Assembly: GCA_017999135.1 (NCBI GenBank)
Contig: JAGOBT010000096.1
Span: 1-9,009 of the forward strand
DNA: 9,009 bases
Direction: 5' to 3'
DNA from: Burkholderiaceae bacterium
GTDB lineage: Bacteria > Pseudomonadota > Gammaproteobacteria > Burkholderiales > Burkholderiaceae_C
Shown: one piece after another, positions 1 to 6,126 of the stretch
Numbering within the stretch: position 1 is the first letter of the stretch
How the letters are laid out: the number at the start of each line of letters is the position of its first letter
The notes under the pieces: model-generated
The model's input: only the letters and a program-made list of their open reading frames with translations
Told to the model about the DNA's origin: nothing
Database searches by the model: none
Program-made: the position numbers and the translations under genes

Positions 1-1210
1 CTTCGGTGGCAGCCTGCCAGCCGACGCGCCGCAGCAGCGCCTGGCGCAGGGCATCCAGCCCGGCGCCGGTGCGCGCCGACAGGCCGATGGCGCCGGGCGG
101 CAGGCCAGGCTGCATGCCCGCGGGCAGACTGTCAGTCTTGTTGTGCACTTGCAGGATGCGGCTGGGCGCCACGCTGGCCAGGCGCTCGGCGATCGCTGCA
201 TCGGCCGCTTCGTAGGCTGGCTCGCCGCGGCGGGTGATGTCGTGCAAAAAGATCACCGCATCGGCCTCGGCAATCGCCGCCCAGCTGCGGCCGATGCCGA
301 TGCGCTCCACCTCGTCGCTGGCATCGGCCTCGTCGCGCAGGCCAGCGGTGTCGGTGATGTGCAGCGGCACGCCTTCGATCTGGATGGTCTGGCTGACCTT
401 GTCGCGCGTGGTGCCGGGGATGGCGGTGACGATGGCCAGCTCGGCCCCGGCCAGCGCATTCAGCAGGCTGCTCTTGCCGACATTGGGCTGGCCGGCCAGC
501 ACCACCTGCAGGCCTTCGTTCAGCAGCGCGCCTTGCCGTGCGCGGGCCATCACGGCAGCCAGGCTGGTGTCGATGGCGTCGAGCTGGCCCAGCGCGTCGG
601 CCTGCTGCAGGAAGTCGATCTCTTCCTCGGGAAAGTCGAGCGTGGCCTCCACCAGCATGCGCAGCCGCACGGTGCGCTGGCGCAGGGCCTCGATCTCCTG
701 CGAGAACGCGCCGCTGAGTGACCGCCCGGCCGAGCGGGCCGCGGCTTCGGTGCTGGCGGCGATCAGATCGGCCACCGCCTCGGCCTGGGCCAGGTCGAGC
801 TTGTCGTTGAGAAAGGCCCGCTGGGTGAATTCACCCGGCTGGGCCAGGCGCAGGCGCGGGGCGGTGGGTGCGCCGGTGGCCGGGTCGGCAGCGGCACCGG
901 CCTGCAGGCAGCGCGCCAGCAGCAGCTGCAGCACCACCGGGCCGCCATGGGCCTGCAGCTCCAGCACGTCTTCACCGGTGTAGCTGTGCGGCGCCGGAAA
1001 CCACAGCGCCAGGCCCTGGTCGATGGCGTGGCCCTCGGCATCGCGGAAGGGGCCGTACACCGCCTGGCGCGGCGGCAGCATGCGGCCGCACAGGGCCTGC
1101 ACCAGCGCGGCCAGGCCATGGCCGGAGACGCGCACGATGCCCACCGCGCCCCGCCCCGGGGCGGTGGCGATGGCGACGATCGGGTCTGGATGGGAGGTTG
1201 CGGGCTGCAC
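1..1210 (-). CDS. mnmE: tRNA uridine-5-carboxymethylaminomethyl modification GTPase MnmE (C-terminus cut by window edge)
   Basis: MnmE works with MnmG to modify the wobble uridine (U34) of certain tRNAs, using a K+-activated GTPase. 403 codons are visible; the family is about 450-470 residues, so the last 50-65, including the usual C-terminal Cys motif, lie outside the window. The N-terminal folate-binding domain shows [21 protein letters not shown], then [15 protein letters not shown] and [21 protein letters not shown]. The embedded G domain shows G1 GQPNVGKS (residues 240-247), G2 GTTRD (266-270), G3 DTAG (287-290) and G4 NKTD (357-360). The start is taken as GTG at 1210, because there is no ATG, GTG or TTG between it and the conserved PIVAIAT block and no good start close upstream. 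No clear ribosome binding site is seen, and this GTG sits inside an inverted repeat. It is the last gene of the leftward series here, 277 bases after yidC. Identity is firm; the start is less so. Confidence 0.95.
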   Translation of the reverse strand, partial: MQPATSHPDPIVAIATAPGRGAVGIVRVSGHGLAALVQALCGRMLPPRQAVYGPFRDAEGHAIDQGLALWFPAPHSYTGEDVLELQAHGGPVVLQLLLARCLQAGAAADPATGAPTAPRLRLAQPGEFTQRAFLNDKLDLAQAEAVADLIAASTEAAARSAGRSLSGAFSQEIEALRQRTVRLRMLVEATLDFPEEEIDFLQQADALGQLDAIDTSLAAVMARARQGALLNEGLQVVLAGQPNVGKSSLLNALAGAELAIVTAIPGTTRDKVSQTIQIEGVPLHITDTAGLRDEADASDEVERIGIGRSWAAIAEADAVIFLHDITRRGEPAYEAADAAIAERLASVAPSRILQVHNKTDSLPAGMQPGLPPGAIGLSARTGAGLDALRQALLRRVGWQAATE

Positions 1211-1237
1211 GCTGCCGATTGTGGTGCAGCGTGCAGC
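1204..1237 (-). promoter_or_regulatory. Perfect 12-bp inverted repeat over the mnmE start codon
   Basis: GCTGCACGCTGC (1204-1215) and GCAGCGTGCAGC (1226-1237) are exact reverse complements separated by 10 bases. In mnmE mRNA they would form a strong GC-rich hairpin with the GTG start (1210-1208) in its 3' arm. No T-run follows on either strand, so it does not look like an intrinsic terminator. A translation-control role is inference; the repeat itself is read directly. Confidence 0.55.
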
Positions 1238-1487
1238 GGCGGCGCGGGCCGGGCAGATGGCGCGGGGCGGAACGCCGGGCCGCCCGCGTGTGCGCCCCGA
1301 TGCACGTTCCAGGGCCGGTGCCGGGCGACACCGGGTGGACCCCGCATTGACCGTTGGAGGCGGTGGCCAGCATCGCTTCCGTCAGGCCATCATCGGCGCA
1401 TCGCCGCAGGCGAGGAAGCCCCAGGCAGGGGATGCGCCGGCGGCGGGCGTGCAGCCCGTCACGCCGGGCCGTGCGGCAACCCGGTGG
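1238..1487. other. yidC-mnmE spacer with several GC-rich inverted repeats, no gene seen
   Basis: I find no convincing coding sequence or sigma70-like promoter here. Just after the yidC stop, CCGGG (1464-1468) pairs with CCCGG (1480-1484), and CGGGC (1444-1448) pairs with GCCCG (1454-1458). Further on, CGGCGCATC (1394-1402) is the exact reverse complement of GATGCGCCG (1431-1439). It encloses two smaller hairpins, TCGCC-GCA-GGCGA (1401-1413) and CCCC-AGGCA-GGGG (1419-1431). None is followed by a U-tract in the yidC transcript. They could slow RNA decay, help Rho-dependent termination, or be incidental to the high GC content. Confidence 0.45.
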
Positions 1488-3170
1488 TTACTTGTTCAGC
1501 CCCAGCTGGCGGTTGATGAACCACTGCTGCGCGATGCCCAGCACGTTGTTCGTCAGCCAGTACAGCACCAGGCCGGCCGGGAAGAAGAAGAACATCACGC
1601 TGAAGATCAGCGGCATGAACCACATCAGCTTGGCCTGCACCGGATCGGGCGGCGTCGGGTTCAGCCAGGTCTGGAACATGGTGCTGGCCGTCATCAGCAG
1701 CGGCAGGATGAAGAACGGGTCTTTCGTCGACAGGTCGGTGATCCAGCCGATCCACGGCGCACCGCGCATTTCCACGCTCGACAGCAGCACCCAGTACAGC
1801 GCGATGAAGAACGGCATCTGCACGAAGATCGGCAGGCAGCCGCCCAGCGGGTTGATCTTCTCCTCGCGGTAGATGCGCATCATCTCCTGCTGCATCTGCT
1901 GCGGCTTGTCCTTGTAGCGCTCGCGCATCTCCATCACCTTGGGGTTGATGGCCTTCATCTTGCCCATGGACTTGTAGGCGTGGGCATTGAGCCCGTAGAA
2001 CGCGATCTTCAGCAGCACCACCAGGGCGACGATGGCCCAGCCCCAGTTGCCCAGCATCTGGTGCAGCTTGTCCAGCAGCCAGAACAGCGGCTTGCTCAGG
2101 ATGGTGAGCCAGCCGTAGTCCTTCACCAGTTCCAGCCCGGGGGCCAGGGCTTCGAGCTTCTTCTCTTCCTGCGGGCCGGCAAACAGGGTGGCCGCGTGGT
2201 CCTTGCTGGCGCCCGGGGCCACCTCGCCCAGCGGCACCACCATGGCGATGGAGTAGAAGTTGTTGCTCACCTTCGCGGTGCGGAACTCGCGCTGGGCGTT
2301 GTCGGGCAGCAGCCAGGCGCTGGCGAAGTAGTGCTGCACCATGCCCACCCAGCCGTTGTCGGCCGCCTTGTCGTGGTCGGCGTTGCCCTTCTCGATGTCC
2401 TTGAACTCGATCTTCTTGAACTTGCTGGCGTCGGTGTACATCGCCGGGCCGGTGAAGGTGAAGTAGAAGCTCGATTCACCGGCCGGCGGGTTGCCGTCAC
2501 GTGCCAGCTGCAGGTACAGCTGCGGGCTGACCGGCGCCGCGGCGTTGTTCTTCACCGCATGCTTCACCGCCACCGGGTACTCGCCACGGCGGAAGGTGTA
2601 AGTCTTGACCAGCTGCACGCCGCCGATCTCGGGCGATTCGAAGCTGATGCTCAATTCCTTCTGGCCATCGGCCAGCGTGCGTTCGCCAGGCAGCGCCCGC
2701 ATCACGGTGAAGTGGTTGGGCAGGCTGACGCCGGGCTGGGTGGTGACCAGGCCCGTCTGCGCCAGGTACACGCGCTGCGCGGTCTGGTCGAACAGCACTG
2801 CGTTCTGCTGGGGGTCGACGGCGTCGTTGAACTTCAGCAGCTCCAGGCGGATGAGATCGCCGCCCTTGGTGTCGAAGGTGGCCTTCACCACGTCGGTGGT
2901 GATGGTCACCTTCTCGCTGGACACCGGCACGGCCGCGCCGGCCGCAGGCGTGGCGGCGGTGGGCGTGGCACCCGCCACCGTGGCCGCTGCCGGCACGCCG
3001 GCCGCCGATGGCGCTGTGTTGGCGGGCGCGGCGCCCGATGCGGCCACTGGCTTGGGCACCGCGGGCGCAAACATCGACGGATGGCCGTTGTGCGTGTTCC
3101 AGGCATCCCAGAGCATCACCAGCGAGACAGAGAACACGATCCAGAGGATGGAACGGCGGATGTCGGTCAT
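1488..3170 (-). CDS. yidC: Membrane protein insertase YidC (Oxa1 family)
   Basis: YidC inserts and folds inner-membrane proteins, alone or with SecYEG. The 560-residue product has the proteobacterial layout. An N-terminal membrane anchor (about residues 6-22, RRSILWIVFSVSLVMLWDAW region) is followed by an Ala/Pro/Thr-rich linker (about 36-83). The periplasmic beta-rich P1 domain spans roughly 84-345, and the conserved five-helix Oxa1 core with hydrophobic segments fills about 355-550. Diagnostic segments are the cytoplasmic hairpin MGKMKAINPKVMEMRERYKD, NPLGGCLPIFVQMPFFIALY (440-459) and FPAGLVLYWLTNN. By alignment from memory, K388 occupies the position of E. coli R366 in the hydrophilic groove, so the positive charge is kept. 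The ATG at 3170 was chosen over an in-frame ATG 57 codons upstream, because it gives the family N-terminus and overlaps the yidD stop in an ATGA junction, suggesting translational coupling. Confidence 0.98.
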   Translation of the reverse strand: MTDIRRSILWIVFSVSLVMLWDAWNTHNGHPSMFAPAVPKPVAASGAAPANTAPSAAGVPAAATVAGATPTAATPAAGAAVPVSSEKVTITTDVVKATFDTKGGDLIRLELLKFNDAVDPQQNAVLFDQTAQRVYLAQTGLVTTQPGVSLPNHFTVMRALPGERTLADGQKELSISFESPEIGGVQLVKTYTFRRGEYPVAVKHAVKNNAAAPVSPQLYLQLARDGNPPAGESSFYFTFTGPAMYTDASKFKKIEFKDIEKGNADHDKAADNGWVGMVQHYFASAWLLPDNAQREFRTAKVSNNFYSIAMVVPLGEVAPGASKDHAATLFAGPQEEKKLEALAPGLELVKDYGWLTILSKPLFWLLDKLHQMLGNWGWAIVALVVLLKIAFYGLNAHAYKSMGKMKAINPKVMEMRERYKDKPQQMQQEMMRIYREEKINPLGGCLPIFVQMPFFIALYWVLLSSVEMRGAPWIGWITDLSTKDPFFILPLLMTASTMFQTWLNPTPPDPVQAKLMWFMPLIFSVMFFFFPAGLVLYWLTNNVLGIAQQWFINRQLGLNK

Positions 3171-3466
3171 GGACGGGTCTTCGAAGAAAGCAAACGGGTG
3201 AACAGGGCGGGGGCCGTGGCGGGCACAGGGTCGCAGCCCCCGTCGCACCAGGGCTGGCAGCGCAGGATGCGGCGCGCCGCCAGATAGGCGCCGGCCGCGG
3301 CGCCATGCTGCTGCAGCGCACCCAGGGCATAGGCCGAGCAACTGGGCTCGAAGCGGCAGACATTGCCCAGCCAGGGCTTGAGCAGATAACGGTAGCCACG
3401 CACCAGGCCGATCAGCGCCAGGCGCGGCCAGTGGCCGGGGGTGGACCCGGGGGGTGGGCTGTGCAC
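3167..3466 (-). CDS. yidD: Membrane protein insertion efficiency factor YidD
   Basis: YidD is a small membrane-associated protein thought to assist YidC-dependent insertion. The family signature is plain: RGYRYLLKPWLG, then CRFEPSCSAYA, and a later RRILRCQPW...GGCDPVP block, with conserved cysteines at residues 37, 43 and 70. A short hydrophobic stretch (RLALIGLV) precedes the signature. The start is taken as GTG at 3466, giving 99 residues and beginning 10 bases after the rnpA stop. The ATG at 3535 would add 23 Cys-rich residues overlapping rnpA and unlike the family. Another GTG just before RGYR would remove the hydrophobic stretch. The stop codon overlaps the yidC ATG by four bases (ATGA). 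Identity is firm; the exact start is uncertain, with no strong Shine-Dalgarno visible. Confidence 0.93.
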   Translation of the reverse strand: MHSPPPGSTPGHWPRLALIGLVRGYRYLLKPWLGNVCRFEPSCSAYALGALQQHGAAAGAYLAARRILRCQPWCDGGCDPVPATAPALFTRLLSSKTRP

Positions 3467-3476
3467 GGCCAGCCGA

Positions 3477-3953
3477 TCAGCGCCGCGGCACGGCAGCGCG
3501 CTGCAGCAGCAGCTGCAGTTCGTCCCGCGCGGCATGCAGCAAGGGCACCGACGCGGGGCTGGTGTAGACCTGCCGGTCGAACGGGGCCTTCAGCCGCAGC
3601 ACCCACAGGCCGTCGGGCAGGCCGGCACCGGCGCTGGCCATCACGGCGCGCATCTGGCGCTTGATGAGGTTGCGGGTGACGGCGCGGCGGGCGTGCTTCT
3701 TGGGCACCACCAGCCCCAGCCACTGGCCCTGGGGGGCGGCTGCCGGGCTCACGGCCGGGGTGTCATCCACAGCCAGTGGGCAAGTTGGTGCATCACCTGT
3801 GGACAACTCTGTGGAAACCGGCTTGCGCTGCGGTTTGGCGGGCAGGCTGGGGCACGCCGGCACGTGGTGTGCGGCGAAGTGCGTGCTTCGCGAGCGTGGC
3901 GACGTGGCCAACACACGCTGGAAATCGGCCGATCGCAGGATGCGCCCGACCAT
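3477..3953 (-). CDS. rnpA: Ribonuclease P protein component, with an expanded internal linker
   Basis: RnpA is the protein subunit of RNase P, which with the catalytic RNA removes 5' leaders from precursor tRNAs. The 158-residue product carries the basic RNR motif region KKHARRAVTRNLIKRQMRAV (residues 85-104). An N-terminal ADFQRVLA...ARTHF-like strand precedes it, here with STHFAAHH. E. coli RnpA is 119 residues; most of the extra length is a Pro/Ala/Thr-rich segment at about 32-77, between the first strand and WLGLVVPKK. From memory, related Burkholderiales proteins also have insertions here. Part of the DNA coding for this linker (3763-3818) contains DnaA-box-like 9-mers. The ATG at 3953 follows an in-frame stop, that of rpmH, 54 bases upstream. 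It is the second gene of the rpmH-rnpA-yidD-yidC series. Confidence 0.95.
   Translation of the reverse strand: MVGRILRSADFQRVLATSPRSRSTHFAAHHVPACPSLPAKPQRKPVSTELSTGDAPTCPLAVDDTPAVSPAAAPQGQWLGLVVPKKHARRAVTRNLIKRQMRAVMASAGAGLPDGLWVLRLKAPFDRQVYTSPASVPLLHAARDELQLLLQRAAVPRR
3763..3818. promoter_or_regulatory. Cluster of three DnaA-box-like 9-mers inside rnpA
   Basis: Against the DnaA box consensus TTATCCACA, TCATCCACA (3763-3771, plus) and TTGTCCACA (3798-3806, minus) each have one mismatch. GTTTCCACA (3810-3818, minus) has two. The last two lie 12 bases apart in the same orientation. They fall in the codons for the non-conserved RnpA linker: V46-S47-T48, L50-S51-T52 and V62-D63-D64. Binding by DnaA is inferred from sequence only. 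Confidence 0.5.
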
Positions 3954-4007
3954 GGCCTGGTGCGCCGGTGCCTGGTTGCGCGACAGAGGGTGCCGCAGCC
4001 GCCGGGA

Positions 4008-4145
4008 TCAGACCTGCGACAGACGCTTGCGGCCCTTGGCGCGGCGCGCAGCGATGACGGCACGGCCGCCGCGTGTCTTCATGCGGACGAGGAAGCCGTG
4101 CGTGCGGGCGCGGCGCGTCTTGGAAGGCTGGTAGGTGCGCTTCAT
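4008..4145 (-). CDS. rpmH: 50S ribosomal protein L34
   Basis: L34 is a very small, highly basic protein of the large ribosomal subunit. The 45-residue product begins [18 protein letters not shown] and continues through [10 protein letters not shown] and RRAKGRKRL, the standard L34 pattern; family members are 44-46 residues. The ATG at 4145 is preceded by AAGGAA at a suitable distance. An in-frame ATG 18 codons upstream would add a non-family extension and is rejected. It is the first gene of the leftward operon, next to the dnaA side of the origin, as in many proteobacteria. A clear sigma70-like promoter lies about 150 bases upstream. Confidence 0.97.
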   Translation of the reverse strand: MKRTYQPSKTRRARTHGFLVRMKTRGGRAVIAARRAKGRKRLSQV

Positions 4146-4195
4146 GATGATTTCCTTCAGGGGCCCCCACAACGCTGGAACGCTGGGCGCAGGTT

Positions 4196-4217
4196 GCACC
4201 CAGCGGGTGCCGGGTGC
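4196..4217 (-). repeat. Short hairpin with alternative partners in the rpmH leader
   Basis: GCACCC (4196-4201) can pair with GGGTGC at 4205-4210 (3-base loop) or with a second copy at 4212-4217 (10-base loop). It lies in the probable 5' untranslated leader of rpmH. A regulatory role is possible but unsupported beyond the pairing. Confidence 0.25.
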
Positions 4218-4297
4218 TCAGAAATGGGGCCGCGCTGCAGGCACCGGTGGTCATCAGCGCCTGGCCAGCGCGCACCTGCGCGTTGGGGAAACCCATG

Positions 4298-4326
4298 ATT
4301 AGAGCAAAAACCCCCTTTGCGGTCAA
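4298..4326 (-). promoter_or_regulatory. Sigma70-like promoter for the rpmH operon
   Basis: On the minus strand, -35 TTGACC (4326-4321) and -10 TCTAAT (4303-4298) are separated by exactly 17 bases. Each matches its consensus at five of six positions. It points toward rpmH and predicts a leader of roughly 145 bases. It is the best promoter match in the window. Confidence 0.7.
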
Positions 4327-4361
4327 ACACTTGCACCGCAAACCGTGGCTTGCAGGCTGGA

Positions 4362-4390
4362 TTGACGTGGGCCGGCGAACTGTGGATAAC
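4362..4390 (+). promoter_or_regulatory. Candidate dnaA promoter overlapping a DnaA box
   Basis: TTGACG (4362-4367, five of six) is followed after 17 bases by GATAAC (4385-4390, four of six). The -10 shares bases with the perfect DnaA box at 4381-4389, so DnaA bound there would block RNA polymerase. This fits the known autorepression of dnaA in other bacteria. Confidence 0.5.
4381..4389 (-). promoter_or_regulatory. Perfect consensus DnaA box
   Basis: TGTGGATAA on the plus strand is the exact reverse complement of TTATCCACA, the high-affinity DnaA binding sequence. It lies 61 bases before the dnaA start codon and over the candidate dnaA -10. It is the only exact match I noticed in the window. 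Confidence 0.75.
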
Positions 4391-4415
4391 CATCGCCGGC
4401 GGGGCCCGGCGGGCC

Positions 4416-4421
4416 TACAAT
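4416..4421 (+). promoter_or_regulatory. Second candidate -10 element for dnaA
   Basis: TACAAT matches TATAAT at five of six positions, 29 bases before the dnaA ATG. No convincing -35 lies 16-18 bases upstream, where the sequence is GC-only. It would need an activator or be a minor promoter. Confidence 0.35.
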
Positions 4422-4441
4422 GCGGCCGCTCTCAGAAGAAC

Positions 4442-4450
4442 TTGTCCACA
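4442..4450 (+). promoter_or_regulatory. DnaA box touching the dnaA start codon
   Basis: TTGTCCACA differs from consensus TTATCCACA at one position and ends directly before the dnaA ATG (4451). Bound DnaA here could affect dnaA transcription or form part of an origin complex. Confidence 0.6.
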
Positions 4451-5896
4451 ATGAGCCCAGACCTGTGGCAGCGGGGTTGCGAGCAACTCGCGACCGAACT
4501 GTCCGAACAGCAATTCAACACCTGGATCCGCGCGCTGCCACCGGCCGACATCACCGATGACGGCCAGGGCGGCGCGGTGGCGCAGGTGCGCGTGCCCAAC
4601 CGCTTCAAGCTGGACTGGATCCGGTCGCAATACGCGCACCGCATCGAAATCATCCTGACCGAGCTGGCCGGCTGCCCGGTGCGGCTGGAACTGGCCCTGG
4701 CCGCGCGCGAGGCCCCGCCCACGCGCCCGCCGGCAGCCAGCGGCCCTGTGCGCGCCGCCGCGCTGCTGAACGGCCAGGCGGTGGCACCGTCCACCAGCGT
4801 GCGGCCGGCGTCGGCCGCCCCGGCTGATGGCCGCCCATCGGCCGGCGGTCCGCTGCACCTGCCGCCGGCGTCCAACAGCCACAAGCTGAACACCGCGCTC
4901 ACCTTCGACACCCTGGTGGCCGGCCGTGCCAACCAGATGGCCCGCACCGCCGCGCTGCACGTGGCCGGCGCGCCGGGTGTGATGTACAACCCGCTGTTCA
5001 TCTACGGCGGCGTGGGCCTGGGCAAGACGCACCTGATCCACGCCGTGGGCAATGCGCTGCTGCGCGACAAGCCCGATGCCCGGGTGCTGTACCTGCATGC
5101 CGAGCAGTTCATTTCCGACGTGGTGAAGAACTACCAGCGCAAGACGTTCGATGAGCTGAAGGCCAAGTACCACAGCCTGGATCTGCTGCTGATCGACGAC
5201 GTGCAGTTCTTCGCCGGCAAAGACCGCACCCAGGAAGAATTCTTCAACGCCTTCGAGGCGCTGCTGGCCAAGCGGGCGCACATCATCATGACCAGCGACA
5301 CCTACCCCAAGGGCCTGGTCGACATCGATGAACGCCTGACCAGCCGCTTCGACGCCGGGCTGACCGTCGCCATCGAGCCGCCCGAGCTGGAAATGCGGGT
5401 GGCCATCCTGATCCGCAAGGCGCTGGCCGAGGGCACCGAGATGCCCGAGGACGTGGCCTTCTTCGTGGCCAAGAACGTGCGCGCCAACGTGCGTGAACTG
5501 GAAGGCGCGCTGCGCAAGGTGCTGGCCTACAGCCGCTTCAGCCACAAGGACATCAACATCGGCCTGGCGCGCGAGGCGCTGAAAGACCTGCTGTCGATCC
5601 AGAACCGGCAGATCAGCGTCGAGAACATCCAGAAGACGGTGGCTGACTTCTACAAGATCAAGATCGCCGACATGTACAGCAAGAAGCGGCCGGCCAGCAT
5701 TGCCAAGCCGCGCCAGATTGCCATGTACCTGGCCAAGGAGATGACGCAGAAGAGCCTGCCCGAGATCGGTGAGCTGTTCGGCGGGCGCGACCACACCACG
5801 GTGCTGCATGCGGTGCGCAAGATCGGCGGCGACCGGCAGAAAGACAGTGAACTGAACCAGCAGCTGCATGTGCTGGAACAGACGCTGAAGGGGTGA
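4451..5896 (+). CDS. dnaA: Chromosomal replication initiator protein DnaA
   Basis: DnaA binds DnaA boxes at oriC, assembles as an ATP-bound filament and opens the duplex. All four domains are visible in 481 residues. Domain I (about 1-85) includes [14 protein letters not shown] variable Ala/Pro-rich domain II follows (about 86-140). The AAA+ domain III has Walker A GGVGLGKT (186-193), Walker B LLLIDD (245-250) and a sensor 1 region IIMTSDTYP. It also has the box VII segment RLTSRF with the arginine finger (R299) and the sensor 2 motif NVRELEGAL (R348). DNA-binding domain IV carries [11 protein letters not shown] (444-454). The ATG at 4451 gives the family N-terminus; an in-frame ATG at 4214 would run through the promoter region. 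A weak purine-rich AGAAGAA precedes the start at a longish distance. The gene faces rpmH divergently and is followed by dnaN, the usual order. Confidence 0.98.
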   Translation: MSPDLWQRGCEQLATELSEQQFNTWIRALPPADITDDGQGGAVAQVRVPNRFKLDWIRSQYAHRIEIILTELAGCPVRLELALAAREAPPTRPPAASGPVRAAALLNGQAVAPSTSVRPASAAPADGRPSAGGPLHLPPASNSHKLNTALTFDTLVAGRANQMARTAALHVAGAPGVMYNPLFIYGGVGLGKTHLIHAVGNALLRDKPDARVLYLHAEQFISDVVKNYQRKTFDELKAKYHSLDLLLIDDVQFFAGKDRTQEEFFNAFEALLAKRAHIIMTSDTYPKGLVDIDERLTSRFDAGLTVAIEPPELEMRVAILIRKALAEGTEMPEDVAFFVAKNVRANVRELEGALRKVLAYSRFSHKDINIGLAREALKDLLSIQNRQISVENIQKTVADFYKIKIADMYSKKRPASIAKPRQIAMYLAKEMTQKSLPEIGELFGGRDHTTVLHAVRKIGGDRQKDSELNQQLHVLEQTLKG

Positions 5897-5945
5897 CGGT
5901 GGCGCGCGCTGTCAAGGCACAGGTGTGTGGACAAGTCTCGAACAA

Positions 5946-5969
5946 CCGGGCACCTGTCCACAGGCCCGG
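5946..5969. repeat. Near-palindromic hairpin containing a DnaA-box-like site
   Basis: CCGGG (5946-5950) pairs with CCCGG (5965-5969), and inside it CCTGT (5953-5957) pairs with ACAGG (5960-5964) around two bases. The 5954-5962 DnaA-like 9-mer lies within it. It starts 50 bases after the dnaA stop. There is no T-run, so an intrinsic terminator is unlikely. Confidence 0.4.
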
Positions 5970-6075
5970 GGCGCGCGGCGAAGTTGTTGTCTGTGGCGCG
6001 CCAGGCTCCGGGGTGCTGGCCCACAGACTTTGGCGCCAGCTAAGGCCTTGAAAAGACAGGCGAAAATGGGCTTGT

Positions 6076-6104
6076 TCACACAAACCACCGCTCTCTACTA
6101 GAAC
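6076..6104 (+). promoter_or_regulatory. Weak candidate dnaN promoter
   Basis: TTCACA (6076-6081, five of six) is spaced 17 bases from TAGAAC (6099-6104, four of six). Transcription would start only about 15 bases before the dnaN ATG, just upstream of its ribosome binding site. The -35 overlaps the DnaA-like site at 6072-6080. dnaN may instead be read mainly from dnaA promoters. Confidence 0.3.
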
Positions 6105-6126
6105 TACCAAGTTCAAAGAGGAAGAC

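Larger units (their letters stand above)
4146..4450. other. rpmH-dnaA intergenic region, candidate oriC
   Basis: This 305-base spacer separates the two divergent gene sets. It carries back-to-back promoters, a perfect DnaA box (4381-4389) and a one-mismatch box at the dnaA start (4442-4450). A locally A/T-richer stretch (about 4291-4345) could serve as an unwinding element, but no repeated AT-rich 13-mers are evident. Placement of the origin is inferred from gene context, the strand switch and the boxes. Only two boxes lie in the spacer itself, so neighbouring clusters in rnpA and after dnaA may contribute. No gene is seen inside it. Confidence 0.5.
5897..6126. other. dnaA-dnaN spacer with DnaA-box-like sites and inverted repeats
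   Basis: No gene is seen in these 230 bases. DnaA-box-like 9-mers are TTGTCCACA (5926-5934, minus, one mismatch), CTGTCCACA (5954-5962, plus, two mismatches) and TTGTTCACA (6072-6080, plus, one mismatch to TTATNCACA). Inverted repeats include GTCTGTGG (5989-5996) with CCACAGAC (6021-6028) and GCTGGC (6015-6020) with GCCAGC (6035-6040). There are also the palindromes TGGCGCGCCA (5994-6003) and TGGCGCCA (6031-6038). The last 90 bases are A/T-richer than the surroundings. This may be a second part of the origin or a dnaN control region; which one cannot be told from sequence alone. Confidence 0.5.

Noticed and set aside
1023..3287. A 754-codon open frame on the plus strand, antisense to yidC
   Set aside because: It lies over unmistakable yidC. 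Its translation is His/Gln/Arg/Gly/Val-rich with no domain, as expected for an antisense frame in high-GC DNA.
3170..3341. A 57-codon N-terminal extension of yidC from an upstream ATG at 3341
   Set aside because: It would overlap most of yidD in another frame and is not YidC-like. The ATG at 3170 gives the canonical membrane anchor.
3467..3535. ATG at 3535 as the yidD start
   Set aside because: It overlaps the rnpA 3' end and adds a Cys-rich stretch unlike any YidD.
3828..3858. The RnpA linker as an inserted foreign piece or frameshift
   Set aside because: The frame is continuous, flanking motifs are intact and no flanking repeats are seen. Variable insertions at this place in RnpA are, from memory, common in Burkholderiales.
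4214..4450. A 79-codon extension of DnaA from an ATG at 4214
   Set aside because: It would cross the dnaA and rpmH promoters, and the ATG at 4451 gives the family N-terminus.
4415..5869. A 484-codon open frame on the minus strand, antisense to dnaA
   Set aside because: Shadow of dnaA; low-complexity His/Gln/Val-rich product without motifs.
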